A DNA stretch of 64,000 nucleotides. It comes from Beijerinckia mobilis. Its GTDB lineage: Bacteria; Pseudomonadota; Alphaproteobacteria; Rhizobiales; Beijerinckiaceae. This document shows, piece by piece, positions 20,595-29,007 of this stretch (position 1 is its first letter; every line of letters begins with the position of its first letter). The stretch covers positions 1-64,000 of the forward strand of contig NZ_JQJH01000003.1 of the NCBI RefSeq assembly GCF_000745425.1, in the 5' to 3' direction. The position numbers and the translations under genes are program-made. The notes under the pieces are model-generated. The model made no database searches and had not been told where the DNA came from. It saw only the letters and a program-made list of their open reading frames with translations.

Positions 20595-21600
20595 TATGTG
20601 GAAATCCAGGCTGCGCTCGGAGAAACGACGAAGACAGGTCAAGCAGATTGTTGTCGGAAACGAAAGAAGCGACCCATCCGCTTCGTTGAAACAGACGCGA
20701 GACGATGGGATGCGCATGCGAAGCAGCTCAACTCATCTTCCTCATAATTCATCCGAGCTCGACATTCATATCAAATTCTAGACAAAATGTCTACTTTTCC
20801 CAATGGTTTACAGGTCATATTGGAGGCGGGTGAGCCTTTTGCTCTTCTCGCACTGCGAAATATCTGGCGGTTGGGATCCCTCCGCCATTTAATTCAAAGG
20901 ATTGACTGGGCAAACGATGATCCTCCGCTTCCAATCACGCGGAGCCCTTTTTCAACAGCAATAATCCGGAGAGCGGAGACCGCTTTTCGGGAAAATTTCA
21001 GATATGTTCTAAAGAGTGGCGAGCCGCGCTCACACGTCCGATAAATCGAGCGATGCTCTTCGATGAAATTCCGCCGGATAAAATCCGCCAGCAAAACGCC
21101 GCTGGTCAAAATCCCGCGATAAATGGGAAAAGCCATCTCTGGCGGGATGATTTATGCAGATATGCCCATATTCCGCAGGAATTCCGGGTTCCGTTCTTGC
21201 AGATCATTCGATTCCAATGATTTGCAACCATATACCACCTTATTCCTTCGGAATGGTAGTATACAAGGCCATGCAAACTATGAAACGCCACTGCTGCCAA
21301 GCCGTGCTTTCGATGGAATCATTCATCCTGAAAACAGGCTCAATCAGGGCGATACATTAAAATCGTGTCCATGGCATGTCCTCGATACAAAGGCGTGTCC
21401 TCGCTAAAACCCGGCCTAAGAGTTTGAACGTCCGTGCGTTCTCCAGCAAGGCGTTCTTCAGCAAAGCTTCGGGTATCTTTTGAAATTCTTATCAGCCAAT
21501 CGATAAAATAAATCACGGCAAAGTCAATTGGATCGAAAGCCGTCTTGCATCGAGAATAAGCCCTGTCTTTTTACAGACATGTAGCCTTTTCTTCATCTCT
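20595..21600. other. One-kilobase region without a confident gene
   Basis: Between ptsN and the tonB-like gene I see no supported coding sequence. Two short frames (20787-21044 plus; 20894-21136 minus) lack a recognisable family. The 86-bp repeat copy B lies at 21179-21264. The ptsN promoter should lie near 20600-20800. Confidence 0.5.
21179..21264 (-). repeat. 86-bp two-hairpin intergenic repeat, copy B
   Basis: The reverse complement starts GTATACTACCATTCCGAAGG and ends GGAACCCGGAATTC. It aligns over its whole length with 1943-2028. Arms TTGCAGATCATT and AATGATTTGCAA form one hairpin. ATACCACC with a following ATTCC, and GGAATGGTAGTAT, form a second. The element ends on the palindrome GTATAC. 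Confidence 0.7.
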
Positions 21601-22620
21601 TCATCGTGCGGGGAAACTCAGGCGCGCCACGAATCCGCGTGGAATGCCGCGTGGTGGTTCGGGAAAGGGTGCCGCCTTGCGGACAGCCTCCATGGCGGCA
21701 GCGTCGAGATCACGCTGGCCGCTGGTGTGGTAAAGGGCTTGATGGGTCAACCGCCCTGTTTCATCGATCCAGAAACCAATGACGACTTCCGCCTCCACAT
21801 GGCGTGGTCCGTGCTGTGGATCTTTCTGCTGGCGTGTGATGAGGCCGAAGAGAATGGAGAGATAATTCGCATCCGATGTGCCGCCGCTGATCGGCGTCGG
21901 ACGCGCTGCCTGCGCCACCGAAAAGCTCGGCGCTTTGGTCAATGAGGACAATTGGCGCGCGACTGCCGCCTTGGCATCCTCCGACAGAGGGGACTTGATC
22001 CGTGTCGGCTGGCTGGCCTGCTTTTTCGTTTCCTTTTTCGGTGCCGCTTTGTCGAGTGGTTCGGCGTCTGGATTGTCGTCCGGCTTGAGCTCGGCCTCGG
22101 CTTTCTCTTCCTCCTTGGGGAGAGGCTCAGGGGCGAGCCTCGCTTCCTTCAGCTGCGCCGGTTTTGGCGCGGTCTGTGAGGCCGGCTGCGCCGTATCGGG
22201 CGCGCCGCTCGTTTTGTCGGGTGATTTCTTCTGATTGGTTTCTTTATTCGGCGCACGCGGGGCGTCAAAGGCCATCACCGCGTTGTCCTTCTCGATCTTG
22301 ATCGGCTTTTCCTCAGTGAGCTGAGGCTTGTGTATTTCCTTTGGCCGTTCCGGAATGACCGGGGGCGGAGGCTGGGCAGGGGCTTCCTGTGGCGGAGGCT
22401 CCATCACCACTTCCACGGGAATCTCTTCCTGCGCCGTTTGAACCTCGTCGGAGAAATGCGCGAGCAGCAGGAGAATGGCGCAAAGGTGTAGAAGCAGGAA
22501 AAAGGCGAGTAGCAGCAGGAACTGGCGCCGTTCCAGCGAGCGGCGCGGTCGCACATCGGTGTCAAGCCGCTCTTGAGGGTCCGCGCAGAGCTTGGCGGGG
22601 AACGAAATGCCGTCACGCAT
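21601..22620 (-). CDS. tonB: TonB-like energy transducer
   Basis: A 339-residue inner-membrane protein that should couple the ExbB/ExbD proton motor to outer-membrane receptors. After a basic cytoplasmic tail (RRSLERRQ) comes one membrane helix (FLLLLAFFLLLHLCAILLLL, about 34-53). A long Pro/Lys/Glu-rich periplasmic spacer follows (about 70-215), and then a C-terminal TonB domain (about 250-339) with VEAEVVIGFWIDETGRLTHQ, LDAAAMEAVRKAAPFPEPP and FVARLSFPAR. This domain order and composition are diagnostic. No exbB, exbD or receptor gene lies nearby, so the partner receptor cannot be inferred. The start ATG puts the helix at the usual depth. Confidence 0.85.
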   Translation of the reverse strand: MRDGISFPAKLCADPQERLDTDVRPRRSLERRQFLLLLAFFLLLHLCAILLLLAHFSDEVQTAQEEIPVEVVMEPPPQEAPAQPPPPVIPERPKEIHKPQLTEEKPIKIEKDNAVMAFDAPRAPNKETNQKKSPDKTSGAPDTAQPASQTAPKPAQLKEARLAPEPLPKEEEKAEAELKPDDNPDAEPLDKAAPKKETKKQASQPTRIKSPLSEDAKAAVARQLSSLTKAPSFSVAQAARPTPISGGTSDANYLSILFGLITRQQKDPQHGPRHVEAEVVIGFWIDETGRLTHQALYHTSGQRDLDAAAMEAVRKAAPFPEPPRGIPRGFVARLSFPAR

Positions 22621-23008
22621 TCAGAGGCCGTAAATCCAAGGAGCCATGAACCCAGGTTGGCCGGGGAGCGCCGTCATCAACCTTTTCGATGAATGAACTT
22701 CTTTAAAAATGATACTAAATTATAGCCTGAAAACAGGCTGGTGGGCAAAGTCCGGATTTCCATTGAGGATGATCGGAAGCCCATGATTATATAATCAAGT
22801 GTTCCGATGCATCCTTTTCATGCTGTTGTCAGCCGATAATAGACAAGTTTCCTGATCCGGAAATTGCCTATTCCTCGGATTACGCTTCATACCATGTCTC
22901 GTTGATCGCAACTTTCGCAATCAATGGGATCCGGCAGGAAGCCGCCGCCCCGCAGCCGCGGGGGCCGAATCTCTCCGAGATCCGGTATCACCGTCACATG
23001 ATTTGCCC
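22621..23008. other. Divergent intergenic region, tonB / miaA
   Basis: This 388-bp region holds both promoters. The A/T-rich part (22690-22730, around ATGATACTAAATTATA) and a 14-bp palindrome TGATTATATAATCA near 22784 are the only notable signals. I do not see a clear Fur, Irr or RirA box. Confidence 0.4.
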
Positions 23009-23989
23009 ATGCCTTCACAATCCGACCGGTCACCAAGGCAGCCCGCCGCCTTGCTTATTGCCGGGCCCACGGCGAGCGGAAAATCGGCGTTGGCGTTGCG
23101 TCTTGCGCGGCGACTCGACGGTTTGCTCATCAATGCCGATTCGATGCAGCTCTACCGCGATCTACAGATTCTTACCGCACGGCCCAGTCTGGAGGAAGAG
23201 AGCCTCGCCCCCCATCGTCTGTTTGGATGCGTTGATGGGAGCGTCAATCATTCCGTCGGTCTTTGGCTCGAACGGGCAGGGGCCGCCCTCGAGGAAGCCC
23301 GTTCCCTTCGCCTGTTGCCGATCTTTGTCGGCGGTACGGGACTTTATTTCAAGGCGCTGACGCAGGGGCTTTCCGAGATTCCGCCCGTGCCGGAGGCGAT
23401 ACGGACGGAACTGCGGCTTGAGGCCCAGGAGCGCAGCACGCCGGATCTCCATCGGGAGCTCGGGCTCTGCGACCCGCTCATGGCTGCTCGGCTAAAGCCC
23501 AACGACAGCCAGCGCATTTTGCGGGCACTCGAAATCTTTCGCGCGACGGGGCGGAGCCTCGCAACGTTCCAGAACGCGCGCAGCCTTCCCTTGCTCGATA
23601 TGCACGCCTGTGCCGCTGTTTTTCTCGCACCGGACCGCGATGATCTCAATCGCCGGATCGATGCGCGTTTCGATGCCATGCTCGCCGAGGGGGCGCTTGC
23701 CGAGGTCGAGCGGCTTGGTGCCCGTGGCCTCGATCCGAGCCTGCCCGTCATGCGCGCGCATGGTGTGCCGCATCTCCTGAAGGCGCTGCGCGGTCACATG
23801 GCCATGGAAGAGGCCATCCGGCAAAGTAAACTCGATACACGCCATTACGCGAAACGGCAGTTTACCTTTGCGCGTCATCAATTGCCGGATTTTGTATGGG
23901 CCGCGCCGGAAGCAGGAGAAAGGGCACTCACGCGAACCCTTTTTAATTCGGAGAATCAGGGGGAAGTTGCATATCCCCATGCGACATAA
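23009..23989 (+). CDS. miaA: tRNA dimethylallyltransferase
   Basis: A 326-residue enzyme that transfers a dimethylallyl group to N6 of adenosine 37 in tRNAs reading codons that start with U. The P-loop is GPTASGKSALA (about 19-29), followed by INADSMQLYRD with the catalytic-site aspartate, VGGTGLYFKALTQGL (about 110) and the C-terminal RHYAKRQFTFARHQ that contacts tRNA. Length is typical (300-330). A TTG lies two codons upstream; the ATG at 23009 is preferred, though its ribosome site is weak. It has no obvious operon partner. Confidence 0.94.
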   Translation: MPSQSDRSPRQPAALLIAGPTASGKSALALRLARRLDGLLINADSMQLYRDLQILTARPSLEEESLAPHRLFGCVDGSVNHSVGLWLERAGAALEEARSLRLLPIFVGGTGLYFKALTQGLSEIPPVPEAIRTELRLEAQERSTPDLHRELGLCDPLMAARLKPNDSQRILRALEIFRATGRSLATFQNARSLPLLDMHACAAVFLAPDRDDLNRRIDARFDAMLAEGALAEVERLGARGLDPSLPVMRAHGVPHLLKALRGHMAMEEAIRQSKLDTRHYAKRQFTFARHQLPDFVWAAPEAGERALTRTLFNSENQGEVAYPHAT

Positions 23990-24761
23990 TGTCAAAATGG
24001 AACCATTTTCCATGGGATAAACCCGGGATGGCGTCTGATCTCCGTCGAAAGGAATAGGGTCGCTCCCTTCTCAAACGGCACGCTGCGGTTAAAGTGCCCG
24101 TGTTGGTAAGCTGCGTTTCCCAAAAGAGTCTCTGGATTTGCCGCGCTTGCATGATCGGAAGTGTGCTCATTTTTGATTTTTGCGGCAATGTGCAACCTCG
24201 CTTCTAAAAATCCATTGGTTTTGCTGTGATGAGGCAAAATCAACGGCTCCGGCCATCGCGGGTGCTGCTTGCCACGGACTATGCGGAACATGCCGCGAAG
24301 CGACTAAAATAAAGACGAAAATGAGACCGGGCTGCCTGCGGTTGTTCGGAATCTCGGGAGGAAGGACGCCGTTCATGCCTGTCTTGCAATGATCCGAAGC
24401 CGCGACCTTGCGGCCCATTCCGGATCGGATGCTGACAATGGCCGTCTTCTCGATCCCCCGCCACTGATCCGTGACGCCTGTTCTTTTTTCACGGCTGACT
24501 GGAGCATTCCAAAATGCTCAACCCATCGTTTCGCGTTGGGTCCGTTGAACGATGATCAAGAGCGTCTTGCGTCGGGATTGAATCTTTATCCGATTCAAAG
24601 CCTTTGAAGATACTCTCATTTTCTGAGGTGGAGCGGTTGGCGGCTATGCCGCCCGGCTCTCGCTTGAGACCCTGTATGGCAGCCGCATGGCGCGTCAAAA
24701 ATGGGGATAGGGCGCGCTCCGGCTCCGGGGTGGCGCCGCACAATTCACAAGGAAGGAAACC
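23990..24761. other. Intergenic region upstream of the aldehyde dehydrogenase
   Basis: Nothing coding was recognised in this 770-bp stretch. It contains small hairpins: GAGCATT / AATGCTC at 24502-24519 and TTGAATC / GATTCAA near 24579-24599. These resemble the dispersed repeat family in a degenerate form. The promoter of the following operon must lie here; no convincing sigma-54 site was found. Confidence 0.45.
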
Positions 24762-26282
24762 ATGGTCGAAAAACTCATCGCCGATCTGGGCCAGGACATT
24801 GCGATCCGCCCCCATTATGACAATTTCATCGGTGGCAAATGGGTGCCCGCCGTCAAGGGACAGAAGTTCGACAATATTTCTCCGATCGACGGCAGGGTGG
24901 TTTGCACCGTGGCGCGTTCGACCGCCGAGGATGTGGAACTCGCCCTCGACGCTGCTCATGCGGCGCGCGAAAAATGGGCAGAGACCTCGCCGATGGAGCG
25001 TTCGCGCATTCTTCTGAAGCTGGCCGACCGGATGGAAAGCAAGCTCGAGACTCTGGCGCTCGTCGAGACGATCGACAACGGCAAGCCGATCCGTGAGACC
25101 ACCGCCGCGGACGTGCCGCTCGCCATCGATCATTTCCGTTATTTCGCCGGTTGCCTGCGTTCGCAGGAAGGCACGCTCAGCGAGATCGATCGCGACACCG
25201 TCGCCTACCATTTCCATGAGCCGCTCGGTGTCGTCGCGCAGATCATCCCCTGGAACTTCCCACTGCTGATGGCTGTCTGGAAGCTCGCTCCCGCGCTCGC
25301 TGCTGGCAATTGCATCGTCCTGAAGCCTGCTGAACAGACACCGATGAGTGTCATGGTGCTGATGGACATCATCGGCGACATTCTGCCGCCGGGTGTCCTA
25401 AACGTCATCAACGGTTTCGGTATCGAATGCGGCAAGCCGCTGGCACAGAGCAAGCGCATCGCCAAGGTCGCCTTCACCGGCGAGACGACGACCGGCCGTC
25501 TCATCATGCAATATGCGTCGGAAAACATCATTCCGGTGACGCTCGAACTCGGTGGCAAATCGCCGAACATCTTCTTCGCCGACGTTGCCGATGAAGACGA
25601 TGATTTCTTCGACAAGGCGCTCGAAGGCTTCGCGATGTTCGCGCTGAACCAGGGTGAGGTCTGCACCTGCCCCTCGCGCGCTCTCGTGCATGAGAAGATC
25701 TACGACCGCTTCATCGAGCGGGCCATTGCCCGCGTCCAGAAGATCAAGCAGGGCAATCCGCTCGATCCGACCACGATGATCGGCGCGCAGGCCTCGAACG
25801 ACCAGCTCGAGAAGATCCTCTCCTATATCGACATCGGCAAGCAGGAAGGCGCGAAGCTCCTCACCGGCGGCGCACGCGCCGACGTCGGACCGGATTTCGC
25901 TGGCGGCTTCTATGTTCAGCCGACGGTTTTCCAGGGCACCAACAACATGCGTCTCTTCCAGGAAGAGATCTTTGGACCCGTTCTCTCGGTCACGACCTTC
26001 AAGGACGATGAAGACGCCCTGCGGATCGCCAACGACACGCTTTATGGTCTCGGCTCCGGCATCTGGACCCGCAACATCAACCGCGCTTATCGGTTCGGCC
26101 GCGGCATTCAGGCGGGCCGTGTGTGGACCAATTGCTATCATCTTTATCCGGCTCATGCGGCCTTCGGCGGCTACAAAATGTCCGGTATCGGCCGTGAGAC
26201 CCACAAGATGATGCTCGATCATTATCAGCAGACGAAGAACATGCTCGTCAGCTACAGCCCGAAGGCACTCGGCTTCTTCTGA
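24762..26282 (+). CDS. exaC: NAD-dependent aldehyde dehydrogenase, ExaC/AcoD-like
   Basis: A 506-residue ALDH-superfamily enzyme. The catalytic cysteine is Cys301 in [11 protein letters not shown], the general base Glu262 is in LELGGKSPN, and the cofactor loop is [10 protein letters not shown] (about 161). The ending [19 protein letters not shown] with a terminal GFF is typical of the acetaldehyde dehydrogenase group that accompanies ethanol or acetoin oxidation. It probably oxidises acetaldehyde or a similar short aldehyde to the acid. The ATG follows a strong ribosome site (AAGGAAGGAAACC). Its neighbour is a DUF779 protein, the usual companion of this subgroup, which supports the assignment. 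No alcohol dehydrogenase lies in the window. Confidence 0.92.
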   Translation: MVEKLIADLGQDIAIRPHYDNFIGGKWVPAVKGQKFDNISPIDGRVVCTVARSTAEDVELALDAAHAAREKWAETSPMERSRILLKLADRMESKLETLALVETIDNGKPIRETTAADVPLAIDHFRYFAGCLRSQEGTLSEIDRDTVAYHFHEPLGVVAQIIPWNFPLLMAVWKLAPALAAGNCIVLKPAEQTPMSVMVLMDIIGDILPPGVLNVINGFGIECGKPLAQSKRIAKVAFTGETTTGRLIMQYASENIIPVTLELGGKSPNIFFADVADEDDDFFDKALEGFAMFALNQGEVCTCPSRALVHEKIYDRFIERAIARVQKIKQGNPLDPTTMIGAQASNDQLEKILSYIDIGKQEGAKLLTGGARADVGPDFAGGFYVQPTVFQGTNNMRLFQEEIFGPVLSVTTFKDDEDALRIANDTLYGLGSGIWTRNINRAYRFGRGIQAGRVWTNCYHLYPAHAAFGGYKMSGIGRETHKMMLDHYQQTKNMLVSYSPKALGFF

Positions 26283-26317
26283 GCCGGAATGGGCGAGAGC
26301 GAGAAAAGGAAATGACT

Positions 26318-26344
26318 ATGGCGGGTGGGGCTCTCACCCGCCAT
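26318..26344 (+). other. Stem-loop between aldehyde dehydrogenase and DUF779 gene
   Basis: Arms ATGGCGGGTG (26318-26327) and CACCCGCCAT (26335-26344) pair over 10 bp around a seven-base loop. No T run follows. It may lower expression of the downstream gene or protect the upstream mRNA end. Confidence 0.5.
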
Positions 26345-26418
26345 ATGTGTTTGAACAGGCGTGACAGTGTTTCGGATTATCCGGAAACGCTGCAACAAAA
26401 GACAAGGGGAGGGAAATC

Positions 26419-26796
26419 ATGGTTGAACGTGTCATCGCCACGGAAAAGGCCATTGAGCTCATCGAGAAGCTCAAGACGGCGCATGGCCCATTGCTGTTTC
26501 ATCAGTCGGGCGGCTGTTGCGATGGCAGTGCTCCGATGTGTTATCCGATCAATGAATTCAAGACCGGTCTGCAGGATGTTCTGTTGGGCACAATCGCCGG
26601 ATGCCCGGTCTATATCGGCGGTGCACAATTTGAGCGTTGGGCGCATACACAATTGATCATCGACGTCGTGCCTGGCCGCGGCTCCGGTTTCTCGGTGGAA
26701 TCGCCTGAAGGCGTCCGCTTTTTGACACGCAGTCATGTCTTTACAGACGAGGAATTGGCGCGCCTCACGCCCTTGCCGGAACCGCACGCCGCGTGA
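26419..26796 (+). CDS. DUF779 family protein
   Basis: A small cytoplasmic protein of 125 residues. A cysteine-rich motif HQSGGCCDGSAPMCYP (about 28-43; Cys33, Cys34, Cys41) suggests metal or thiol chemistry, and the C-terminal half is conserved in the family (FSVESPEGVRFLTRSHVFTDEEL). Members commonly sit beside ExaC-type aldehyde dehydrogenases in actinobacteria and proteobacteria, so a supporting role in aldehyde oxidation is likely; the biochemical function is not established to my knowledge. It lies 136 bp after the dehydrogenase with a stem-loop between them. AGGGGAGGGAAATC precedes the ATG. Confidence 0.88.
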   Translation: MVERVIATEKAIELIEKLKTAHGPLLFHQSGGCCDGSAPMCYPINEFKTGLQDVLLGTIAGCPVYIGGAQFERWAHTQLIIDVVPGRGSGFSVESPEGVRFLTRSHVFTDEELARLTPLPEPHAA

Positions 26797-26916
26797 CCGG
26801 TTCGATAGCGATCCTCCGGCAAAGCCTCGCGTTCGCGTAATATCCTGATGCCTCCCTCGCCAATCCCTGCTCCAAGACAACTCCTCAAGACAGCATTGAT
26901 CTTGCTTGAACCGGCT

Positions 26917-26937
26917 CCCGGCCTTGTGGGGGCCGGG
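26917..26937 (+). other. Short GC-rich stem-loop upstream of the ferredoxin reductase
   Basis: Arms CCCGGCC (26917-26923) and GGCCGGG (26931-26937) form a hairpin followed by TTCGAGTTTC. The missing T run makes it a weak terminator candidate at most. Confidence 0.35.
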
Positions 26938-26975
26938 TTCGAGTTTCATGGTCGATTTGCTCTTGGAGAAGAAAG

Positions 26976-28226
26976 ATGGGGAATGAGCCCGATCCGCACC
27001 TTGCGCGGATTGTCGTGGTCGGTGCGGGCCATGCCGGCGGCACATTCGCAGGTCTGATGCGTGACATGGGCCATAAAGGTCCGCTCCTTCTCATCGGCGA
27101 TGAGCAATGGTTCCCCTATCAAAGGCCGCCTCTGTCCAAGGATTATCTGAAAGGAGCGGCCACCGAGGATAGCCTGCTGTTGCGCAATCCCTCCTTTTAC
27201 GAGGAGCGGGGCATCGAGGTGCGTACGGGCGATGGTGTCGCGGCGATCACGCCGGAGAAAAGGCAGGTTCATCTCACCGATGGCACGGCCCTGCCTTACG
27301 ATATTCTGGTCCTGGCGACGGGTTCGGAAAATCGCGGCCTTACGGTTCCCGGAGCGGAGCTTGCCAATATTTTCGCCTTGCGGACGCTCGCCGAGGCCAA
27401 GCGGCTGAAACAGATGTTGCAGCCGGGAAGCCGTCTCGCCGTGATCGGAGGCGGCTACGTGGGACTGGAAGTCGCCGCCTCGGCGCGCCAGCTCGGCGCT
27501 GAAGTCACCGTGATCGAGCGCGCGGAGCGTGTCCTAGCGCGTGTCGCGAGCGCGCCGCTTTCGAGTTTTTATGCATCCCATCATCGAGCGCAGGGAGTGC
27601 GCATCGAAACCGGCGCGGAAGTAGCGTCGCTTGAGGGTGACGCGGCAGGAAAAGTTACCGCCGTGTGTCTGGCCGACGGGCGGCAATTTGCCTGCGACAG
27701 CGTGGTCGTTGGCATTGGAGCTCTTGCGCGCGATCAGCTTGCCCGCGCGGCGGGCCTTGCCTGCGAAAATGGCGTCAGGGTCGATCTCGACGCGCGGACA
27801 TCCGATCCTTTCATCTATGCGCTCGGCGATGTCACTTCGCGTCCGCTTCCCCTTTATCAAGAGCGCATGGGGCGCCTCGAAAGCGTCGCCAATGCGCTAG
27901 AGCAGGCCAAACAGGCGGCTTGCGCGATTCTTGGCCAGCCCGCTCCGGAGGCTGTCGTGCCGTGGTTCTGGTCTGATCAATATGACGTCAAATTGCAGAT
28001 TGCGGGCCTGCCATTTGATTGCGATGGCATGATCGTCAGAGGTGATACGACGAGTGAAAAATTCGCCATCTTCCATATGTGTGGCGACCACATCCAGGCC
28101 GTGGAAGCGGTCAATTCCCCGGCGGAATTCATGGGCGGCCGCCAATTCATCGCCACGAGGCAAATGGTCGATCCGCACAAGCTGGCGGATCCCGCAGTTG
28201 GCATCAAGCGGGTCGTGACCGGTTGA
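26976..28226 (+). CDS. FAD-dependent ferredoxin reductase (rhodocoxin/putidaredoxin reductase type)
   Basis: A 416-residue flavoprotein that moves electrons from NAD(P)H to a small iron-sulfur protein. The FAD-binding motif is VVGAGHAGGTFAG (about 14-26), followed by the family-specific PYQRPPLSKDYL (about 48-59). The NAD(P)H-binding motif is VIGGGYVGLEVAA (about 152-164), and the second FAD contact is YALGDVTS (about 276). The C-terminal domain (WFWSDQYDVKLQIAG) is typical of reductases serving Rieske dioxygenases and P450s. GGAGAAGAAAG precedes the ATG. A Rieske ferredoxin gene follows 139 bp downstream and is the likely acceptor. No oxygenase is encoded nearby. Confidence 0.92.
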   Translation: MGNEPDPHLARIVVVGAGHAGGTFAGLMRDMGHKGPLLLIGDEQWFPYQRPPLSKDYLKGAATEDSLLLRNPSFYEERGIEVRTGDGVAAITPEKRQVHLTDGTALPYDILVLATGSENRGLTVPGAELANIFALRTLAEAKRLKQMLQPGSRLAVIGGGYVGLEVAASARQLGAEVTVIERAERVLARVASAPLSSFYASHHRAQGVRIETGAEVASLEGDAAGKVTAVCLADGRQFACDSVVVGIGALARDQLARAAGLACENGVRVDLDARTSDPFIYALGDVTSRPLPLYQERMGRLESVANALEQAKQAACAILGQPAPEAVVPWFWSDQYDVKLQIAGLPFDCDGMIVRGDTTSEKFAIFHMCGDHIQAVEAVNSPAEFMGGRQFIATRQMVDPHKLADPAVGIKRVVTG

Positions 28227-28365
28227 GCGCCGGCATGGATTCACTGCCGCTCATGCCGGGCTGCCCGTTCAGAAACAATGCATTTGGCTGGCTTGCCGCT
28301 TGCATTCTTGGAATTAAACAAATTCGGACGGGTGAGCTGCTTCATCCAAAACCAGGAGTTGTTGA

Positions 28366-28728
28366 ATGGCATTCGTCAAGGTTTGCGAAGAGTCTGAGTT
28401 GATCGAGGGCAAATATGACGTTGCCGTCGCCAATCGCACGCTTTGCCTCATCATTTGGCCGCAGGACGGCCAGCCGCGTGCATTCCAGGGCATGTGCCCT
28501 CATGCCAAGGAACCGCTGGCCGATGCGCGTTTTGACGGCAAGAGTCTCGAATGCCGCCATCATGAATGGCTGTTCGATGGCTCGACCGGCAAATGCACGA
28601 AAGGTAAGCCTTGCCAGCTTGCCGAATATCCACTGAAGATCGAGGGTGGAGAGGTGTTCATCGATCCTGAGGGTGTCGAGCCGAATTATCTCGATGGTCC
28701 GCCGAAACAGCCGGGCATTATGCGCTGA
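28366..28728 (+). CDS. Rieske-type [2Fe-2S] ferredoxin
   Basis: A 120-residue soluble electron carrier. The cluster ligands are Cys44 and His46 in CPHAKEPL, and Cys63 and His66 in CRHHEWLFD. This is the C-x-H / C-x2-H pattern, with the usual 16-residue spacing. The sequence resembles the Rieske ferredoxins of toluene- or isoprene-type monooxygenases and of Rieske dioxygenases. It should accept electrons from the reductase just upstream. Since no oxygenase lies in the window, its final partner is unknown. Lengths of 100-120 residues are normal. The start ATG fits the domain boundary. Confidence 0.92.
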   Translation: MAFVKVCEESELIEGKYDVAVANRTLCLIIWPQDGQPRAFQGMCPHAKEPLADARFDGKSLECRHHEWLFDGSTGKCTKGKPCQLAEYPLKIEGGEVFIDPEGVEPNYLDGPPKQPGIMR

Positions 28729-28797
28729 GGCAGCTTTTCGCGGCTTCGGTCTGTCCGCACAATGCGAATGCGTTTTCGGATTCGCTCGATGAAAATA

Positions 28798-28825
28798 ATG
28801 CAATTCCAAATATTTGGAATTGCAT
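28798..28825. promoter_or_regulatory. Perfect 28-bp palindrome
   Basis: The left arm ATGCAATTCCAAAT (28798-28811) is followed at once by its exact reverse complement. There are no mismatches and no spacer. It is A/T-rich and lies 70 bp after the Rieske ferredoxin stop and before its terminator. It could be a dimeric regulator site or a symmetric repeat end. Confidence 0.55.
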
Positions 28826-28915
28826 AACAAAGCTTCAAATCGAAGATTCACGGCAGCGTTGATTTTGTCTGGAGATGCAAAATCAATCGTGGCTCATGCC
28901 ACGCAAGGCTGCCCT

Positions 28916-28953
28916 GGGCAGCCCGTTTGAGGGAGCGGGCTGCCCATTTTATT
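28916..28953 (+). terminator. Terminator of the ferredoxin reductase / Rieske unit
   Basis: Arms GGGCAGCCCG (28916-28925) and CGGGCTGCCC (28936-28945) are perfect over 10 bp, followed by ATTTTATTT. A third segment, GGCTGCCC just upstream (28908-28915), could pair with the left arm instead, though the loop would be very tight. Confidence 0.85.
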
Positions 28954-29007
28954 TGGTGAAGTCGAAAGACACGGCGTTTGTTCCCGCGCGGGACATTTCC
29001 TCAATAC

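Noticed and set aside
20787-21136. Short frames between ptsN and tonB as hypothetical genes
   Set aside because: No ribosome site of note, no conserved motif and no operon context; listed only as part of the intergenic region.
23994-24009. Hairpin AAAATGG / CCATTTT after miaA as a terminator
   Set aside because: The loop would have only two bases and no T run follows.
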